From Galerina marginata (lineage: Eukaryota > Basidiomycota > Agaricomycetes > Agaricales > Galerinaceae), in the NCBI GenBank assembly GCA_023014335.1, contig JAECYW010000007.1:2604001-2668000 (forward strand): a stretch of DNA of 64,000 nucleotides. The letters are read 5' to 3'. Positions 1 to 13,600 of the stretch are shown here, piece by piece (position 1 is the first letter of the stretch; every line of letters begins with the position of its first letter). The position numbers and the translations under genes are program-made. The notes under the pieces were generated by a model, which did no database searches, was not told the DNA's origin, and was given only the letters and a program-made list of their open reading frames with translations.

Positions 1-2027
1 GGCTGAAAGAACGTTATGGTCGGCAATTATTTCCGGACCGGCTCGGCATCAATCGTTGCCGGTGATGTCTGGCTGGCCAAAGTACCTGCAAAATGGGCAG
101 TGACGGTGGTCAGAGGAAGCCATTAGTTTTTTCGGTCTCCGGACTGCAATTTACAGTCCAAAAAGTACCAGAAAACATTTAAAATTGACCTCTATCACCT
201 GTAGGTATATCACAGTATATCACAAGGGTAATTTGACCCCTCCGTGTTAGATATGTTACTAACACGTTACTAACGTGTGATATACTGGTATGTTACTAAC
301 ATTGAACTAACAAACCCAGCCCTAGTGTCAAGACTCATTTGGATTGCGATTTGAATTGGGGGATGGGAGCGAAACGGAGGAAACGCCCGACGACCGAGCT
401 CGCAATTGGAGACGGGAGTCAGCCGACCGAAACAGGAGAGAATGCCTGATTTGGGAATGAACATTGGAGGGGTTCGTTGGTTGGTTCCGTTTTGACACAG
501 GATCGGTGAATTCGAGAGAGTCTAGTCAGAACTGAGATTCAGAACGACGTCGGTTTGAGGAATTCGTCGAGCTCTTACGATTAGTTGGGATGCTATGTAT
601 GTACTCTGAGATACTGAATTTTCGGCTAGGATCCAGAGGTAGTTTGGATGTCATCCAAGCCTGTTCCGTTCCAACGTACTTAGATCCGTGAACGCGCCTG
701 GGCCCGAGAGCGAGTCGGTACATAAATATATCAATTACGCCAAATCATCGACATCACTCGGAGAGAAGGGATATAACGGATGAGCGGACAAATGCTCACT
801 AGACCGACGTCGGCTGATGTCAATTAATTCAAGCAAGCACAGCATCGTAGTAAACATATGATATCCCAAAGTTGCAGGAAAGTTGCGGTTCGCCCGCTGC
901 CTGCGGATTCAGTACAGGAGCTAGGCGCTAAATACTCATCCCGACCTTGGCCTAATACATATCCATGGCCGCACAGCTTGGCGCCAAACTTCACTACTCT
1001 AGGTCCGTCATCAATAACAACTTCCCGACTGACTTGATTTGATTCTCGGATTATTAACGTTGCGTACCAGGCCGACCTTATTCAAATGTGAGGCACGGCA
1101 TTTCGTATGTTTCGGGCGGACCTACGACTCACGAGTACAGATATGTATTCTCCAAACCCGCGGCTCTCTGTTTTGCCTAGAATATTGGAGAGCTGGAGCT
1201 TGACTATGTCTTCCATACCTCCCGCCGTTTTCCCCCTGACGTCGGCCATGCAGATGGACTAACAATGTTAAGCCCAGACAACTATTTGCAGTCGTGCAAA
1301 AAGCTGTTGCACAGCTTGCCAGTGGCGGCGGCGCTTCGAGTGTGCATGAGGTCAGGCCCGTAGTCATCATTCCTGCCTGCCTATTTTAATTAGCGGTTGG
1401 CGGGCACGGACGCTAGACGGTAAATGGCAACTTCGAGGCCCTTTCGTGATCGTGAGGAATGGAATACCAGACGCCACCGTCTGCCACCGTCTGCTGCCCA
1501 CATTTCGATGTATTGGCCGGTCGTTGTGCGGTATGTCACAGACTTGAATTGGTCTCTTTATCTGCCGGTGCCGAGCGTCTTTAGCTATGTTGAAACTTTA
1601 CGCGTTCAGTTGCAAAGAAAGATACTTCCTTTCGATAAGAATTAAGTAATGTCCCATAGTTGAATTCGCCCATGTGGATATAATCATTCATAACTGTACA
1701 CCGAGATTATATCCTCCAGAATGGTCGACACGCTATTGGTAGATAGCTATCATTGTCGGCCTTTTGACCTGGTTCGTGACTCCAAGGGTGGGGTTTTTAG
1801 GTAAGAAATTACCGTCCGGAGTGTGACGTTGAAGGCTAAAAAGTTTAAATTGACAGGGAAAGCGGTGGGTGCATACCTGGTGACCTTGTCACCTGGCGTG
1901 AATATAGGAATTCATGCTGCTCCAATTCATTGACATCGTCATTCAGTCACCATGTTTCAAATAAGATGAGTAATTATTTTCGTATGAAATTTGGAGGGAA
2001 AAGTGATTTAGTCAACGGAAAATCTCT
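1..2027. other. No recognisable gene
   Basis: Short open frames only, with no family signature and no exon-intron chain that reads as a protein. A near-perfect 17 nt palindrome lies at 262-278, and the ten-mer TGTTACTAAC occurs at 254-263 and 291-300. A small hairpin GGACTG/CAGTCC lies at about 143-161. I see nothing else here that I can support. Confidence 0.6.
262..278. repeat. 17 nt palindrome flanked by a repeated ten-mer
   Basis: The arms ACACGTTA (262-269) and TAACGTGT (271-278) are exact reverse complements around a single central C. The ten-mer TGTTACTAAC overlaps the left side (254-263) and recurs at 291-300. A symmetric protein-binding site or a remnant of a transposon end are both possible; nothing in the neighbourhood decides between them. 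Confidence 0.45.
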
Positions 2028-2219
2028 CACAGCTGGGCCCGGATTATTTTGCCGGGAGGTCAAAATGGACGGTAAGTTGTTTGAATTTTACCCTGACATT
2101 TTGCCGACGTGTGGCCCCGCATTAGGACGGGCAAAATGTGGAGGCAAAAGTTGGGCAAAATTCTAACAACGTGCCGTCACATTTTGACTCTCCGTCAAAA
2201 TAATCTGGCCCCAGCTGTG
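2028..2219. mobile_element. Foldback MITE-like element with candidate 3-bp target duplication
   Basis: The left arm starts CACAGCTGGG at 2028. The sequence ending at 2219 is its reverse complement: the two outermost 24 nt differ at only two positions, and similarity continues inward for about 85 nt at roughly 75-80 percent by eye. The element is thus almost all inverted repeat, 192 bp in total with little loop. The trinucleotide TCT occurs immediately outside each end (2025-2027 and 2220-2222), as expected for a 3-bp target-site duplication. A CACTA-like origin is conceivable because the tip begins CAC, but that is inference; no transposase is nearby. Confidence 0.7.
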
Positions 2220-4838
2220 TCTTATACGAGTCGCTTCGGCTTGAAAGTGGGGAGGGGCAACCCCGCCAAAATTACCGTGATGCTTGTTCGTGTTTGGCCT
2301 CTGCCAAAATCTAAATTCGGATGGTCGCAAAGATATTTCGCAGGTTGCAGCTTAGTACCGAGCCGCTGGCTGCTCTAAGGCTTGAAATTTTACTTAGATT
2401 GACACTTAGAAGGAAACCTCATTAAAAAAGCCCGGCGAAAATTCGTTGTTCTCCAGCGCGCGACAGAACATAACTTAAAGTACGGTCTCCACGAGCCACG
2501 TGATTGTAAATTGGCACTGAAAGACCGCGTTTTCCCCCCCTCTTTTTTGGCTCAACCTGTGCAGCTTTGGCCCCAATTTTTTCTGGGCACGAAATTTAAA
2601 GCCCTTCTGAGGATCGACTAGTTTTTAAAAATTTAAATATTCGATTTTCAAGCTTCAGCGTGGAACCCTTTCGAGGGTTGCGGAAAATGTAAGCCAGATA
2701 TTAGAAATTTAAAAACTAGTCGATCCTAACGAACACTATATCAACATTTCCTCCGGTTTACTTTTGGGACCAATGTGCTGTGCACAGAGGATTTTACGAC
2801 GACCATTATTTGACCAGCAGGAACCGTGTGGGAATGTTCGGCGGAGTTGAAATTTTGGCTGAGGATTGCCCCTCCCCATTGAAAGGGGCTAAACGCGTCT
2901 TCCACGTGATGACCGACAGCATTGGCGTGGGATAATTCAAAATCTAAAGCCCGCCCGACGCGTCTGACTCGACCTTCCTTGATCTCGCCTCGATCATTCC
3001 AGCCTTACCCTGCGACGACCTCGCATGAGAATCGGTAGAACACTTGGATCTACGACTCATCGCTCGTGGAAATGTTCTGGTTTCTTTCGGATCTATCTCG
3101 ACGCAAACCAGGCTACATCGTACTGTCTTAACTTGGGGTCATAGCTTCCGCTCACTGGTATCTCGGTCCTCGGATCTTCAGGCATCAAGCTTCGATTTTT
3201 ACTATGGCTTCATTTTTTGCTAAGGACGGCACTCTGGATCTCCGTATGCCTAGTACGCCTACCAGGTTGGTTGGAAAGTTGATCCCATCTAGCCATTGTT
3301 CCCTTACGCGATGGCGAATTGAGTGGCTCAGGGCGGCCTGATGTCGACGGAATTGGTACTCGAACTGGTGCGTCAAACTTCCAATTATCGTCCTTGATCC
3401 TAAGCGTCCACCATTGTTCTTTCACGCATTGTTCCTGTCGTCCCGACCTTTCAATCTTCTACTGCCCGTCTTAACGGAATGTCGCGCGTCTTTATGCTCC
3501 CAATTTGTACAGGCATTTTCTCCGAACACGCATGCAACCATATCTCGGTCCAAGCAGGTGACCCCTGAATTTCTTACTTTCCAAGTCGTTCATCGTTTCT
3601 ATCTATGCGGCTGCAGTCTCGAGCTACTTACCGTGACTCAACCTGCGCCGTCTTTCAACTCTTCCTAACAGCCCCGCCGACATCTAATTATATGCGATGT
3701 TCTATGAATCAGTATGATGACCGAGAGTACTCGAGCCATGGGCTGAGATCATTCCAGCAGGTTATTGTCCGCTCAAATTAAATTGTGGGCGGATCATTGT
3801 GAAGCTGAGCAACCCTCCCCTTCGTAGAACTCTACACCCTTTAGTCCTTGTAGTCGATTCTGATCGACTCAACTGAACTTTCCAGATACCCCAAAACCAG
3901 ACGCCATTTACTTGACTGGAATTGCCGGACCGTCGCAATAAGGTGTGTGGGCTTTTCTTTTTCCTCGACTTCTTGGTCGCCTTCCCGCCTCGTCAATCGC
4001 TCGTTCTCATGGCGTTGGATTTCCCGGGACACTGCTATGCAATTTCAGAGGCCTTTCGACATTTGCTTCATGTTATGAGCCATTTTAAAAATTCAGGGTT
4101 TAAAATTGGAGCAAATGCAAACGAGGGCTCTGGCATCCGAAATTGTATATTCCTCTCCAGTTATTGGGATATGTCCTTCGCCTTTCACTGGAACTTTGCT
4201 CGACACGTTCTCCAATTCACCTTTAACGCGTTTTTTGATCTATTTTTACTCACTTTTGACTGCGCTCGCGGTTTTCCTGGGTGGTGGTTATCTCGAAGAG
4301 AGTGAAGCAGCGTTGATATTTCCTGAAGACGTCCTTCGGTATTCTTCCCAGTTCTTTCGATCTGTTGTGGGACACCTAGAATGTTGAGGAGTTCTGCATT
4401 ACAATTCCACAAAATGCCAATGTGATCGTACATGGAGCGCGTACATCTTATAATTATCACCCCCTCATTCACATGTGTCCCTTTCTTTGTCCATTATTTT
4501 TTCCATCTATGGACCTGATTTCTGGATCATGATGCACACAATTTCGGAGCGGTTCTGACGATGAGGCGGTTCGATGCGGTCAGGTGAAATGTGTCCTCCC
4601 AACGCAGACGGGTGCCCCTGCTCTATACAAAGGTGTTGGCCTGAGGTGGAGTGTATTAACTGAGGCAGTTCTGAATCGCCAAGGCTGAGTCTAGGCCTGT
4701 TAACCTCCGACGGTCTCCAGTCCTATTCTCAATAACCCTACTGGTGTAGTGGTATGTACGTCTGGAGGAGCCTTGAAACCTCTAATAAATATTGCAAGAG
4801 AACTACCTCGAAAATACCTGAAGTCCCAAATATGACCT
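2220..4838. other. Intergenic region without a recognisable gene
   Basis: Apart from the inverted-repeat element at 2610-2727 I find no supported feature. Several open frames of 60-130 codons occur on both strands (for example 3922-4305 on +), but they overlap each other, match no family I know and show no coherent splice pattern. Confidence 0.55.
2610..2727. mobile_element. Short element with 20-bp perfect inverted termini and an inner hairpin
   Basis: AGGATCGACTAGTTTTTAAA at 2610-2629 is exactly reverse-complemented at 2708-2727. Between the arms, AACCCT (2664-2669), loop TTCG and AGGGTT (2674-2679) form a second perfect stem. The total is 118 bp, AT-rich and non-coding. The structure resembles a solo MITE; no target duplication can be read with certainty. 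A transcribed long hairpin is the alternative. Confidence 0.6.
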
Positions 4839-7619
4839 TCATACCAACTCAGCGGCTTCCGTGCGATACTTCACCTCGAACTGCTTTGAGTCCAGGTCTG
4901 GAAGAACCGTCGGCTCGACTCTAAGTGATAGTTCCTCTACCCGGACATCAGTGATAACATCCTTGAGAGGAGGTATGAAACCAGAAGTTAGGTTCAAACG
5001 TCCATTATCTTCTATGTTCGTCCGTAGGTCGCGTCTCTCCTGAAAGGCGCCGACAGGTCCAACAGAGTCCAAAAACTCCCACCATTTGTCCGAAAACCGC
5101 TCAACACCATGCTCGTCCATTCCTTTCCACCTCTGCTCCAACTCCGGATTGCCTCTCAGCGTTATACCGTTATTTTCTAAAACCGATTCCACGGCAAAGG
5201 GGGTCCCCGACCAGAATAATCGGCGATACCTCTGCATTACTGGCACCAAATCTTCCAATGCTTTTCGCATGCACGAGTTTTGTTCGTGATGCTGCTGCGA
5301 CAGTGGCTTGATATATAGACATGCTGCATAGAAGAGGAGACTGGGGCGGTTCGTCGGATACAAGGGATTGGGGGTATTTGGCATAGCTTTCGTCACAACA
5401 GCATCTTGAATCAGAATACGATCGCAATCCACAGTATCCCATTGGGTCAGGTCAATCTCCATGTTAAGCCGTTCGATTTCCATTTCGACCCGCTCCGTGA
5501 TAAACGCAAAGTTTGCAACGAATGTGTCAATTGTACATTGCTCGACCTCGTACTTGCGCCTTTGTGTCTGAGTAGCGAGATCGAAGTTCGTAGACGGAGC
5601 CAGGTCCATGATGAATGTCGTTATCCACCCCGCCTCGGTTATTAGCTCGAGGATATGTCGATGTGAATGGAAGGTAGTCATTAATTCATCTTGGCGGCTA
5701 AGATCAGATACCGCAACAAAAAATGATTTCAGGATGTTCGCATATTGATAGTAGAATGCTGAAAGGGCAGAAGAGCATTGAGATATAAACTAAGAGTTAA
5801 ATATGAGGGACCGACCATTTTGTGCATGGTTGTCTATACAATTTGCAATTTCCCTCCTGAAACCCGCATAAGTAATCATCAAACTCCTTGGTAGGGCCAC
5901 GCTCGCATCCGGCTCAGCGTCTGATGCCCTCAACTTCCTCGGCTTCCCAGACAAGTCTCCGACCATTCTAATCTGTAATTCCATCACATGTGTTGATAAC
6001 ATACGCGATGTATGGCCTGGAAGGACGACCCGCGAAAGAAATGAGAGCACGTTCTCATGGTGTAGGATGTCCCAAGCCTCCCATCCGCGAAGACCCCAAC
6101 CGTCGTTTACGTTCAAGAAATCCGATATCACGTTGGATTTGTGTGCAGGAACCTGACCGGCGCCCTGTTTATCATCATCACCCTCAACTATGCGGCGAAA
6201 ATATTGATTTCTCCTTTCCTGATTCTGAAGCCCTAGGAGCGGATCCTTCCGATATTCATCCTTTCCGATGATACTTAAAGACATTTCCTCGAAGCAATAG
6301 TGGACCGCTGACAGGAATTCTTCCGTATGAACTAGACTTTGTCCTTGAACCGCCTCTCGAAGGGCTTTTGCAGTATCATATAACGGAGCTTGATTTTCCC
6401 AGGTATGACGATGTTTAGCCAACCCTGGAGTGGGATCCAAGACTCCCTGCATGTATGCATCGCGGATGGCTAGCCAAGAAAGATCGAACTGAGTCCAGGT
6501 CCTCTGATTCCATGTTGGGAATATGGACGGGATAATGTGGTGCTCGAATTTGAATTTAGGATCACCATATCGCCTTGCGGAACGCGAGCGAAATCGATCG
6601 GGGAAAGAGTAGATGGCAGGAAAAATAACGGAACAGGCGCGAAATACGAACTTTGAGACTGTACGGAAAGCGTCCGATTGAGGAGATTTATATGCGCACT
6701 GAGATGGGGCACGTTTGCTAAAAGAAAGGAACGGAAAATAGAACTGAAATCCCTGGAGAGTCGGGAGAATAGTCGTTACCATGAGGAACAGAAGTGTAAG
6801 GCCTATCACGACGATTACTTGGAATTGCGACGTTTTTCTGAATGACGAAGAGAAAGTCCATCATCCCCCAAAGGAAAAGGACCAATGCCACTTGGAGAAG
6901 GAGAGGTAACGCGTTGAATACCTTAGATACGTGCCATCGTTCAAGTGCTTCTGCGCGCATACGGAACAGGGAGAGCATTTGCTTTGGTGTGAGGTCGGGG
7001 TAGGATTGATGTTCCCGTAGCCACTGCAAAGAGACGATACCAACCAGGACTGTTGTAAGACTGAGGACTAGACTGATGAACCAAAGAATATTGACCCGGA
7101 TAGAAGAAGGGGCGGGGGAAAACGTCGAATTGACGTTCGAAAACGTCAGGGAAGACGGCGTGGATGTATTACCGGATGGTGATTCGAGACGAGTGACCAG
7201 TAGTGAGACTAGAGAGACTAGGGCGTCATTTGGGTCTTGTTGGAGGTTCTTGTACGATTCCACCACAAATGCGGTCACGACAGCCGAAAAAAGGCCAGCC
7301 TAGAATATTCTATGACGAGTTTCGGTATAAAATTCGAAATGACTTACAAAGATCAGAAGATTTTGAACCTTCTTCCTTCCATGCATCGCATCGCAACCTA
7401 TCTTTCTTCAACAATGGCTTCAGAATGATGTACCATGGATCGCCATCAGGTTTTGGTGGCGCATATTGGTATGGGTCTTGTAGCTCCCATACCTTGGGTG
7501 GCTGAAACAAAAAAAACAGAAAGTATGACCTGAGTATGGATTAATTAATGGGTAAAATAACATTCTCTGACTATTTCCGCTGCCGTACAATCGTGGTGGT
7601 TGGTCAAATCCGATGACAT
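4839..7619 (-). CDS. DUF6535 domain membrane protein (frame breaks)
   Basis: This is a basidiomycete DUF6535 protein of unknown function. I place the start at 7619 (MSSDLTNHH...). The second exon carries the family's conserved PPKVWELQDPYQY entry; next come the LLIFAGLFS and AVVTAF segment, a second hydrophobic pair (VNILWFISLVLSL and VIVVIGLTLLF), then a long soluble C-terminal part ending at 4839. Introns lie near 7500-7560, 7285-7345 and 5756-5813. Three single-base breaks interrupt it: a surplus base before the first donor (7562), a surplus G at 7368-7369 just before VQNLLIF, and a surplus base at 6819-6820 between VAIP and VIVVIG. Apart from these the reading is continuous and the domain complete, so this is either a very young pseudogene or a normal gene with sequence errors. 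Identification rests on recognising conserved segments by eye. Confidence 0.75.
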
Positions 7620-10600
7620 GCAAGTTGACGAGGTACCTAAATCAAAGTCTCTGCAAACCTAGCGGAATAAAGACTGAAATTGAATGGGAAGTGCAAGAAA
7701 TGGAAAGGAAGGATGAATCTGAACGATAGGAAGGAGGGAAAGATAGGATGACTCGTGAACGCAGTGGGTATCATACCATGACAGCAGGCATGTGATCCGT
7801 CGTTCGGGGCTGGCTTCCCAAATTAGACGTTGTTGACTCTTATTTAGCACGCCCTATAGTCGGCAGTTTAAATCGACATCAAGCGGCTGAGCGACTCTTT
7901 CCTTCCTTCCACAACGTTGTCTTGTGTAACTTTCCATGCAAATCTTTTTTCTGCACTTGCATCCGCAGGCAGCTCGCTCTCCTCCTAGACCAATTTACCA
8001 TTCTTATTCCTCAGCATGGCCTGCAACAACGGACATCGGTTTTCTCTTGGCTCTACTAGTAATTCGCGCATGCTTTTTTTTTCTTTACTTTTTTTATACC
8101 TCTCGGCCTCTTCAGGCCTGCTCAACTTTTCTGTCTTTTACAATCCTCTAATATCTGAACAGACTCTCCCTTTCTTCTCGATGTCCTGCGTTTCGTTCGG
8201 TATTAAGCACTCACTGTCTAGCCCAAGTGCCGCTACGAGGCAGGGAGTTTCGTCATGTTTGTCTTTACACCGACATCGTCCTGGCATTTCGTGCGATCTG
8301 CGCATGCGTGTGTGCCAGAATCGTTCTTCGCTATCCCTAAAGTGCACGTCCCTTCTTTTTTCCGACGGGCGGAGGGATGGAGCGGCGATGTCGGCCTCGT
8401 GCTTCCCCTTTTTGGGGTTCGTTTGGGCGGATTTTCATTCACGTACGAACGTTATGTTCTGTGGTTTTTTCATCCTCTCTAGTATGCTCCAGATTTCACG
8501 CGTTATCCTGATATTTTGACATGGACATTTCAGGCATCATTTTCTGTACTGCATTTTGTGTTCGTTTTGAGCCAGTTTTTGTATCGCTGATTGATCAGTC
8601 TCGCTGTCGGCTTCATCCTGAAGCTGGCTTTTTCCCTAACTCTTTCTCCATCTCCGTGGCTGCTGGCCGGTGGTCGGAGTTCTCTTTTCTGCTGTTCCCT
8701 CGCTCCTTCCACGTGGTTCTTATCTTCTGTCGGCAGGCTATGAACACCAAAGCTTGAGGTCTGAGATGTGGAGGTGCGCCTGCGGTCATCTTATCGGACT
8801 TTCGCTCATGCTTTTCCATTTCACGCTAGGCTTCGGCGTGGCCCTCGTCTCGTATTAACGTTTGATGGTGCTCCTCAAGCCTTAATCATAAAACTTAAGG
8901 CAAAGTAGAGTCCGTCTATGTCTCCACATTCTGCATCGCTACCCTTTTCCCCTACTCCTTGTTCGTTCAATTTCTTGCTATTGCTTCGGGTCTTCTCTTC
9001 TCCGTCTGACGCTTTTCTTTTCAAATGTTTTCTTGCCTCTCGTGAACTTTACTGACCTGCCCATCCTATTCGCAGGTTCAATAATACCAACACGGTGGAC
9101 AGAACAGGGCGGCGCGAAGAGTTTAACCGCGAGCCTGCATGGCCGGCGCTACCTTCGCAACCTCAAACCTTTCGTCAATTACTTTCCAGCTCAAACACGA
9201 TAACAAAAGCGGCGCCAGCATCATCCAGCTTGTTAGTGACGCCGTTCTCGGCCCAGCTGGTATTTTACGTGCGTTCCCATCTTACCTTTTTGCTTTCTTC
9301 AAATTTCGTCTCCTACTTTATTTTTCCTGCTCTCCCTTTCTCTCCGCTTCTACACTTTGCATTTCCGCCTTTCACAGTTCCAGACCTGCCCTACGACCTT
9401 CCGCCTGCGTCTGAGCATGTATGCGTGCGTGCCGAATTCTTCTCCGCCATCACACCATCTCATTCGAGGCGACCCCGACCGGGGATCCTGTCGTTTGACC
9501 GATGTGTGAACATCATTTTTTGTTCTTCAGTTCCCTAAATGATGGCGGTATATTGATTTGAAGGACGTCGAAAACCCACGCCTTCACCTGTTTCATGGCA
9601 TCAAGGCCGGGCATTATATGACTTCATTTCCTTTCTTGTGTTCATGTTTTAAATTTCTTCGAGATGTTTCGTATCTTATGCTTTTCACGGTGCAATGAAG
9701 GGCAGCGTGGTTCGCAAGATTGTCTACTTTTCTGTTATCCTTGAATTTAACCAGAGCGCGAACCAGAGCCCAGCTCGACGTGGGGTGGGGCTTGGGTGGC
9801 CGGGTAAGTCGAATCCGAACTCCTGCTCCCTTTTAATTTAACTATCTACACAGGTACTAGTCAGGGAAGGAGTTCCATATGCGATGCCTAAAAATATTCT
9901 CCACCCCTCTCGTTCTCGTTCGCTTTCATTCCTAATACACATATCTTTTTTTGTCTCTTGCTTTATCTTCCTTCCCTCTTTATAGATTTCTCCGCTGCTG
10001 GGGAAGTTGCTGTTTCTGGCCGAATTTGTGCATACGACTATGATTTTTTTTGTACCACTGCTTCGGTGCTCATATTTATTCTCTGCGTCCTTGTTGCACT
10101 GTTTATATTAATTGCCCAGAAGCAGAACCTGGGGCTTGAATTTGGCCAGATACGAGGAGTTGATCTTGGTAGCTTACCGGACTCACTCAGACAAACACAA
10201 CCTCGGCTTGGATATTTAGGCCCGTTGACCTCATGGACTCTCGCCCAAGCCTTTGATGTTGAATTACTAGTTTGAATGAAGTCCGCAGATGCTCGACTTG
10301 AAGTTCCTTGTCCTAGGTCTTGTTTTCTCCCTATTCTCCCATTCTTCTCGTGCATAATCTGTACCGTGTATGTCCGAAAATTCCTAACCTTCTGTAACTT
10401 ATATACATAACCACCAACTAGTCGAAAGCTAGATTTGCAGTTTATTGAATTCATTGATGCTGAAGCCTTAATGGCGTCATTGGCTTGATAGCAATTACCA
10501 TGCCAAATTCGAGTGGAGTCTTCGCCGAGGTTTCCCTTTGATATAAAACCTCATTAATCATTGAGCATATCGCGATGCATTCGATTTCGATTGGATGACC

Positions 10601-13600
10601 CCTCCGTCCTCCCAAAATAGGCTTTGTTTACCCATATTTTGCAGGACCCCCGGTCGATTGATGCGCTGATGGCGTCGTCGAGCTGTCTCCTGCGCTTTTG
10701 CTGTCCTCCCAAACCTCCACTCGGACCTGGTTGGTCTCTTCGCAGACCAATACGCTTCTTGCAATCGTCGCATACTCGCACAGATCCACGCTTATAGCTC
10801 TGCGCCTATTCCCTGGTGCTCGAACGACTCGAGTACAACCACTGTGCTTCTAAATCCGGACTCTAGAGTTGGCTCTTTCTCGTCGTTCTTGACCGCTCCG
10901 CCTGTCCGCCTTCATGCACTCTCTACACCACCAACCTTTTCGTTGCCGGATTCTCAAACCCGTCGTCGGCCTGGATCTAAGATCGATATTGTGGCCATCG
11001 CTGATAGGTATCAGCAGCATCATGGCCACACCGTCTGAATCGTGTGTCGGTTTCTGCTTTGTTTTTCTCGATTTCTCGTCGTCTCCTTCCTTTTTTTCCG
11101 TCATACTTGAAAATTGGCCCATTCCCTGTCCAATTTTTCTCTTTCTCTCCTCCGAAGACTCGCGTGGGCGTCGATCTTACCTTCTTTTTTAGACCAGATT
11201 TGCGATCCTGTGCGTTTGGCTGACCCGTCTGCATTGTCGCAGATCCGACAGGGACTAACCTGTCATTGAATGCATCATCCGATGTTTCTGTTCTACCCAA
11301 GATGGAAGGTGGTATCAGACGTAGATTGTTGCATATTGTCCTGTCGGACTCCACGTTGTGTGACCAATGTGTCTATTACCTATTTATTTGGATTGTTTTT
11401 ATTCAAGGAATGGAGGGGGCATTGCCATCCACCTCATTCGTCCCCGATTATTGCGACCTTCCTCCAGCCTGCTGTTGGCGTTCATATTCTTCTGATTTTC
11501 GTTCAATCCTTTTTTTCTGCCTCTTTTCTGTCTTTTCGTCTCTCGCTCGACTGTACCGCCCGAATCTCAATCTAGAGAAACGGCGTACAGATGGTCCTGT
11601 TCAAACAACCCACCGTTAACCTTGCTCTTGTTTCGTTTGTCCTTTCTGCTTTTGGTGCTCGTGCTCTCTTGTACCGTGCCTATATTTGCTTTTTCTCTTG
11701 CTTCGTTAAGCAATGGCTGGGCCATTCAAGTTGTTTTTTCATTGCTATTCCGCCATCCCATTGTCCGTTCTTCTTCAGAGGGAGGTTCATAATCTGACCG
11801 GACTCCGTGTGTCCTCAGCTTGGACAATTGCGCCTCCATTTGTCCCATAGCAATCGTGATGGCGCTTGCCCAAGCCGTATGAAGGAACGAAATTGCACTA
11901 TCCGGAGTTTGTGACAATGATGTTCTGACCCATGACGGTCTGGATTTATAAAGCCATGTGTGTCTATATTCATCCGCTCACACTACTTTTCTGCTTTGGC
12001 TCCCGCGATACACTTTATTTTGACCTATTGCCTTTCTCTCCTTTTTTTACCCGATTCTTTCAACTCGTCTCCTTGCACGACCTAGAACTCGAACGCTTCA
12101 CAATCTAGATGGGGCGGAGGTGATACTGTACGAATTTCAGACTCTCCGAGGCCATGCTCTTCCCTCTGTTTTGGCGCTTGACTCATCAACTGTGTTGGCT
12201 TAGTAGAGTCCGTAAATAATTGCATCATTTCTACTTCGGCCCCATCGCTTTTGTGTATTCCTGTTCTTAAACTCCGTCGCATCTGCTCTCTCGGGCACAT
12301 GCAACTCTGCCTACCTCTACACGAGCTTGTCGCTGATGTTTGAGAAGCGGGGTTGTGTCCGGACCTAGCTTTCTGAATGATTCACAGCCTCACAGGTGCG
12401 TCGGTCTGCTCAGATGGGTAGACCCTGACGATCATTTTCAACCTGCAGTTAACCTAGATGGCTAGCAACTCACCCAATTCCCCTATGCCCTCACTTGGCC
12501 GAGGTAAAACTAGTTTCCCATTCAAACTCATTCTGACATATTCTTCCCCATATTTGACAGCCATAACCGTTCGTCTGGCCTCGTCTGGCTCGTAATCGTG
12601 CGTTCATTCCGACTCCCATTCCTTTCTGCTATTTTTCTTGCTGCACCTTTTTTCGTTGGTCGTTGATCAAGCTTCCGTCGTCAAAGCTTCAAGCTTGAAG
12701 GCGATTGACTTTCGAAAACTTTGTCGCTGTTCGTCCTCTCGACTGTTTATAATCATTCTAGTCCTTGGTGCTTCGTAACTGACTCTGTCTGGCCCGCAAC
12801 TTATAATTCGATAACCTTGGTGATTCGAAGGACTAAATCTGGGACCTGCACCCATCTCTCAATCTCGCTCTGTTATATCTGCCCTCAGCAATGTTCTACC
12901 GACGCAATGCCTTCAATCCCACCAGCATGGGCTTTGCTTTGACCTAAGCTTGCCCTGTCGCGAATTGAGGGCGCGCTGACTTCATTAGTCATAGGGCTTC
13001 TGACTCGACGTAGAGCGATTCACTAACGCTCGGAAACATCACACACTATATGTTTCCCTTCTTCGACCGATTAATATTCCTCTGACTTTCTGATAGGTAA
13101 ATACCATGCCAAGGTTTGAGAGCCTCTTCTTTCACTCATTTTACGGTTCGTACGATCGGCGTCTTCTCGCAATTTCAGTTCTCACTCAACTATATAGCTT
13201 TCACAGTGTTCGGTGAAATGCCTCTTCCTCCTGAGATTTGTTTAGCTCAAGGTCAGACTTATTACGCACATGATCACAGGCATGTGGGCTATAAAATCGC
13301 CCATGATTGAGTCGTGACCTCGCCTAATCTCTAGAGCAAGCATGTAGAACTTCGCGGATAAACACGTCAAGAAATTTGAGGACCTTCCGCATAATTTGTC
13401 ACAGTAGAAGACTGGGATGCTGGGCCATCTGAACGATAAGATAAATTTCCAAGTTCCCTAGACGAAGTTGTGATTGATAGTTGGGATAATCTCGGCTGTA
13501 CGACAACAGAAATTGAGGTTCGTCTCGGTTGAGCTCTGCACTTCTCCCTCTGCTTCACTTTACCCGCCTTTCAATACAGTAATCCTCTTCCTGCCCCCAT

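Noticed and set aside
8016..8519. 167-codon hydrophobic open frame on + that looks like a membrane protein
   Set aside because: Its F, L and S richness follows from the T/C-rich strand; overlapping frames in the same stretch look equally hydrophobic and no splice chain supports it.
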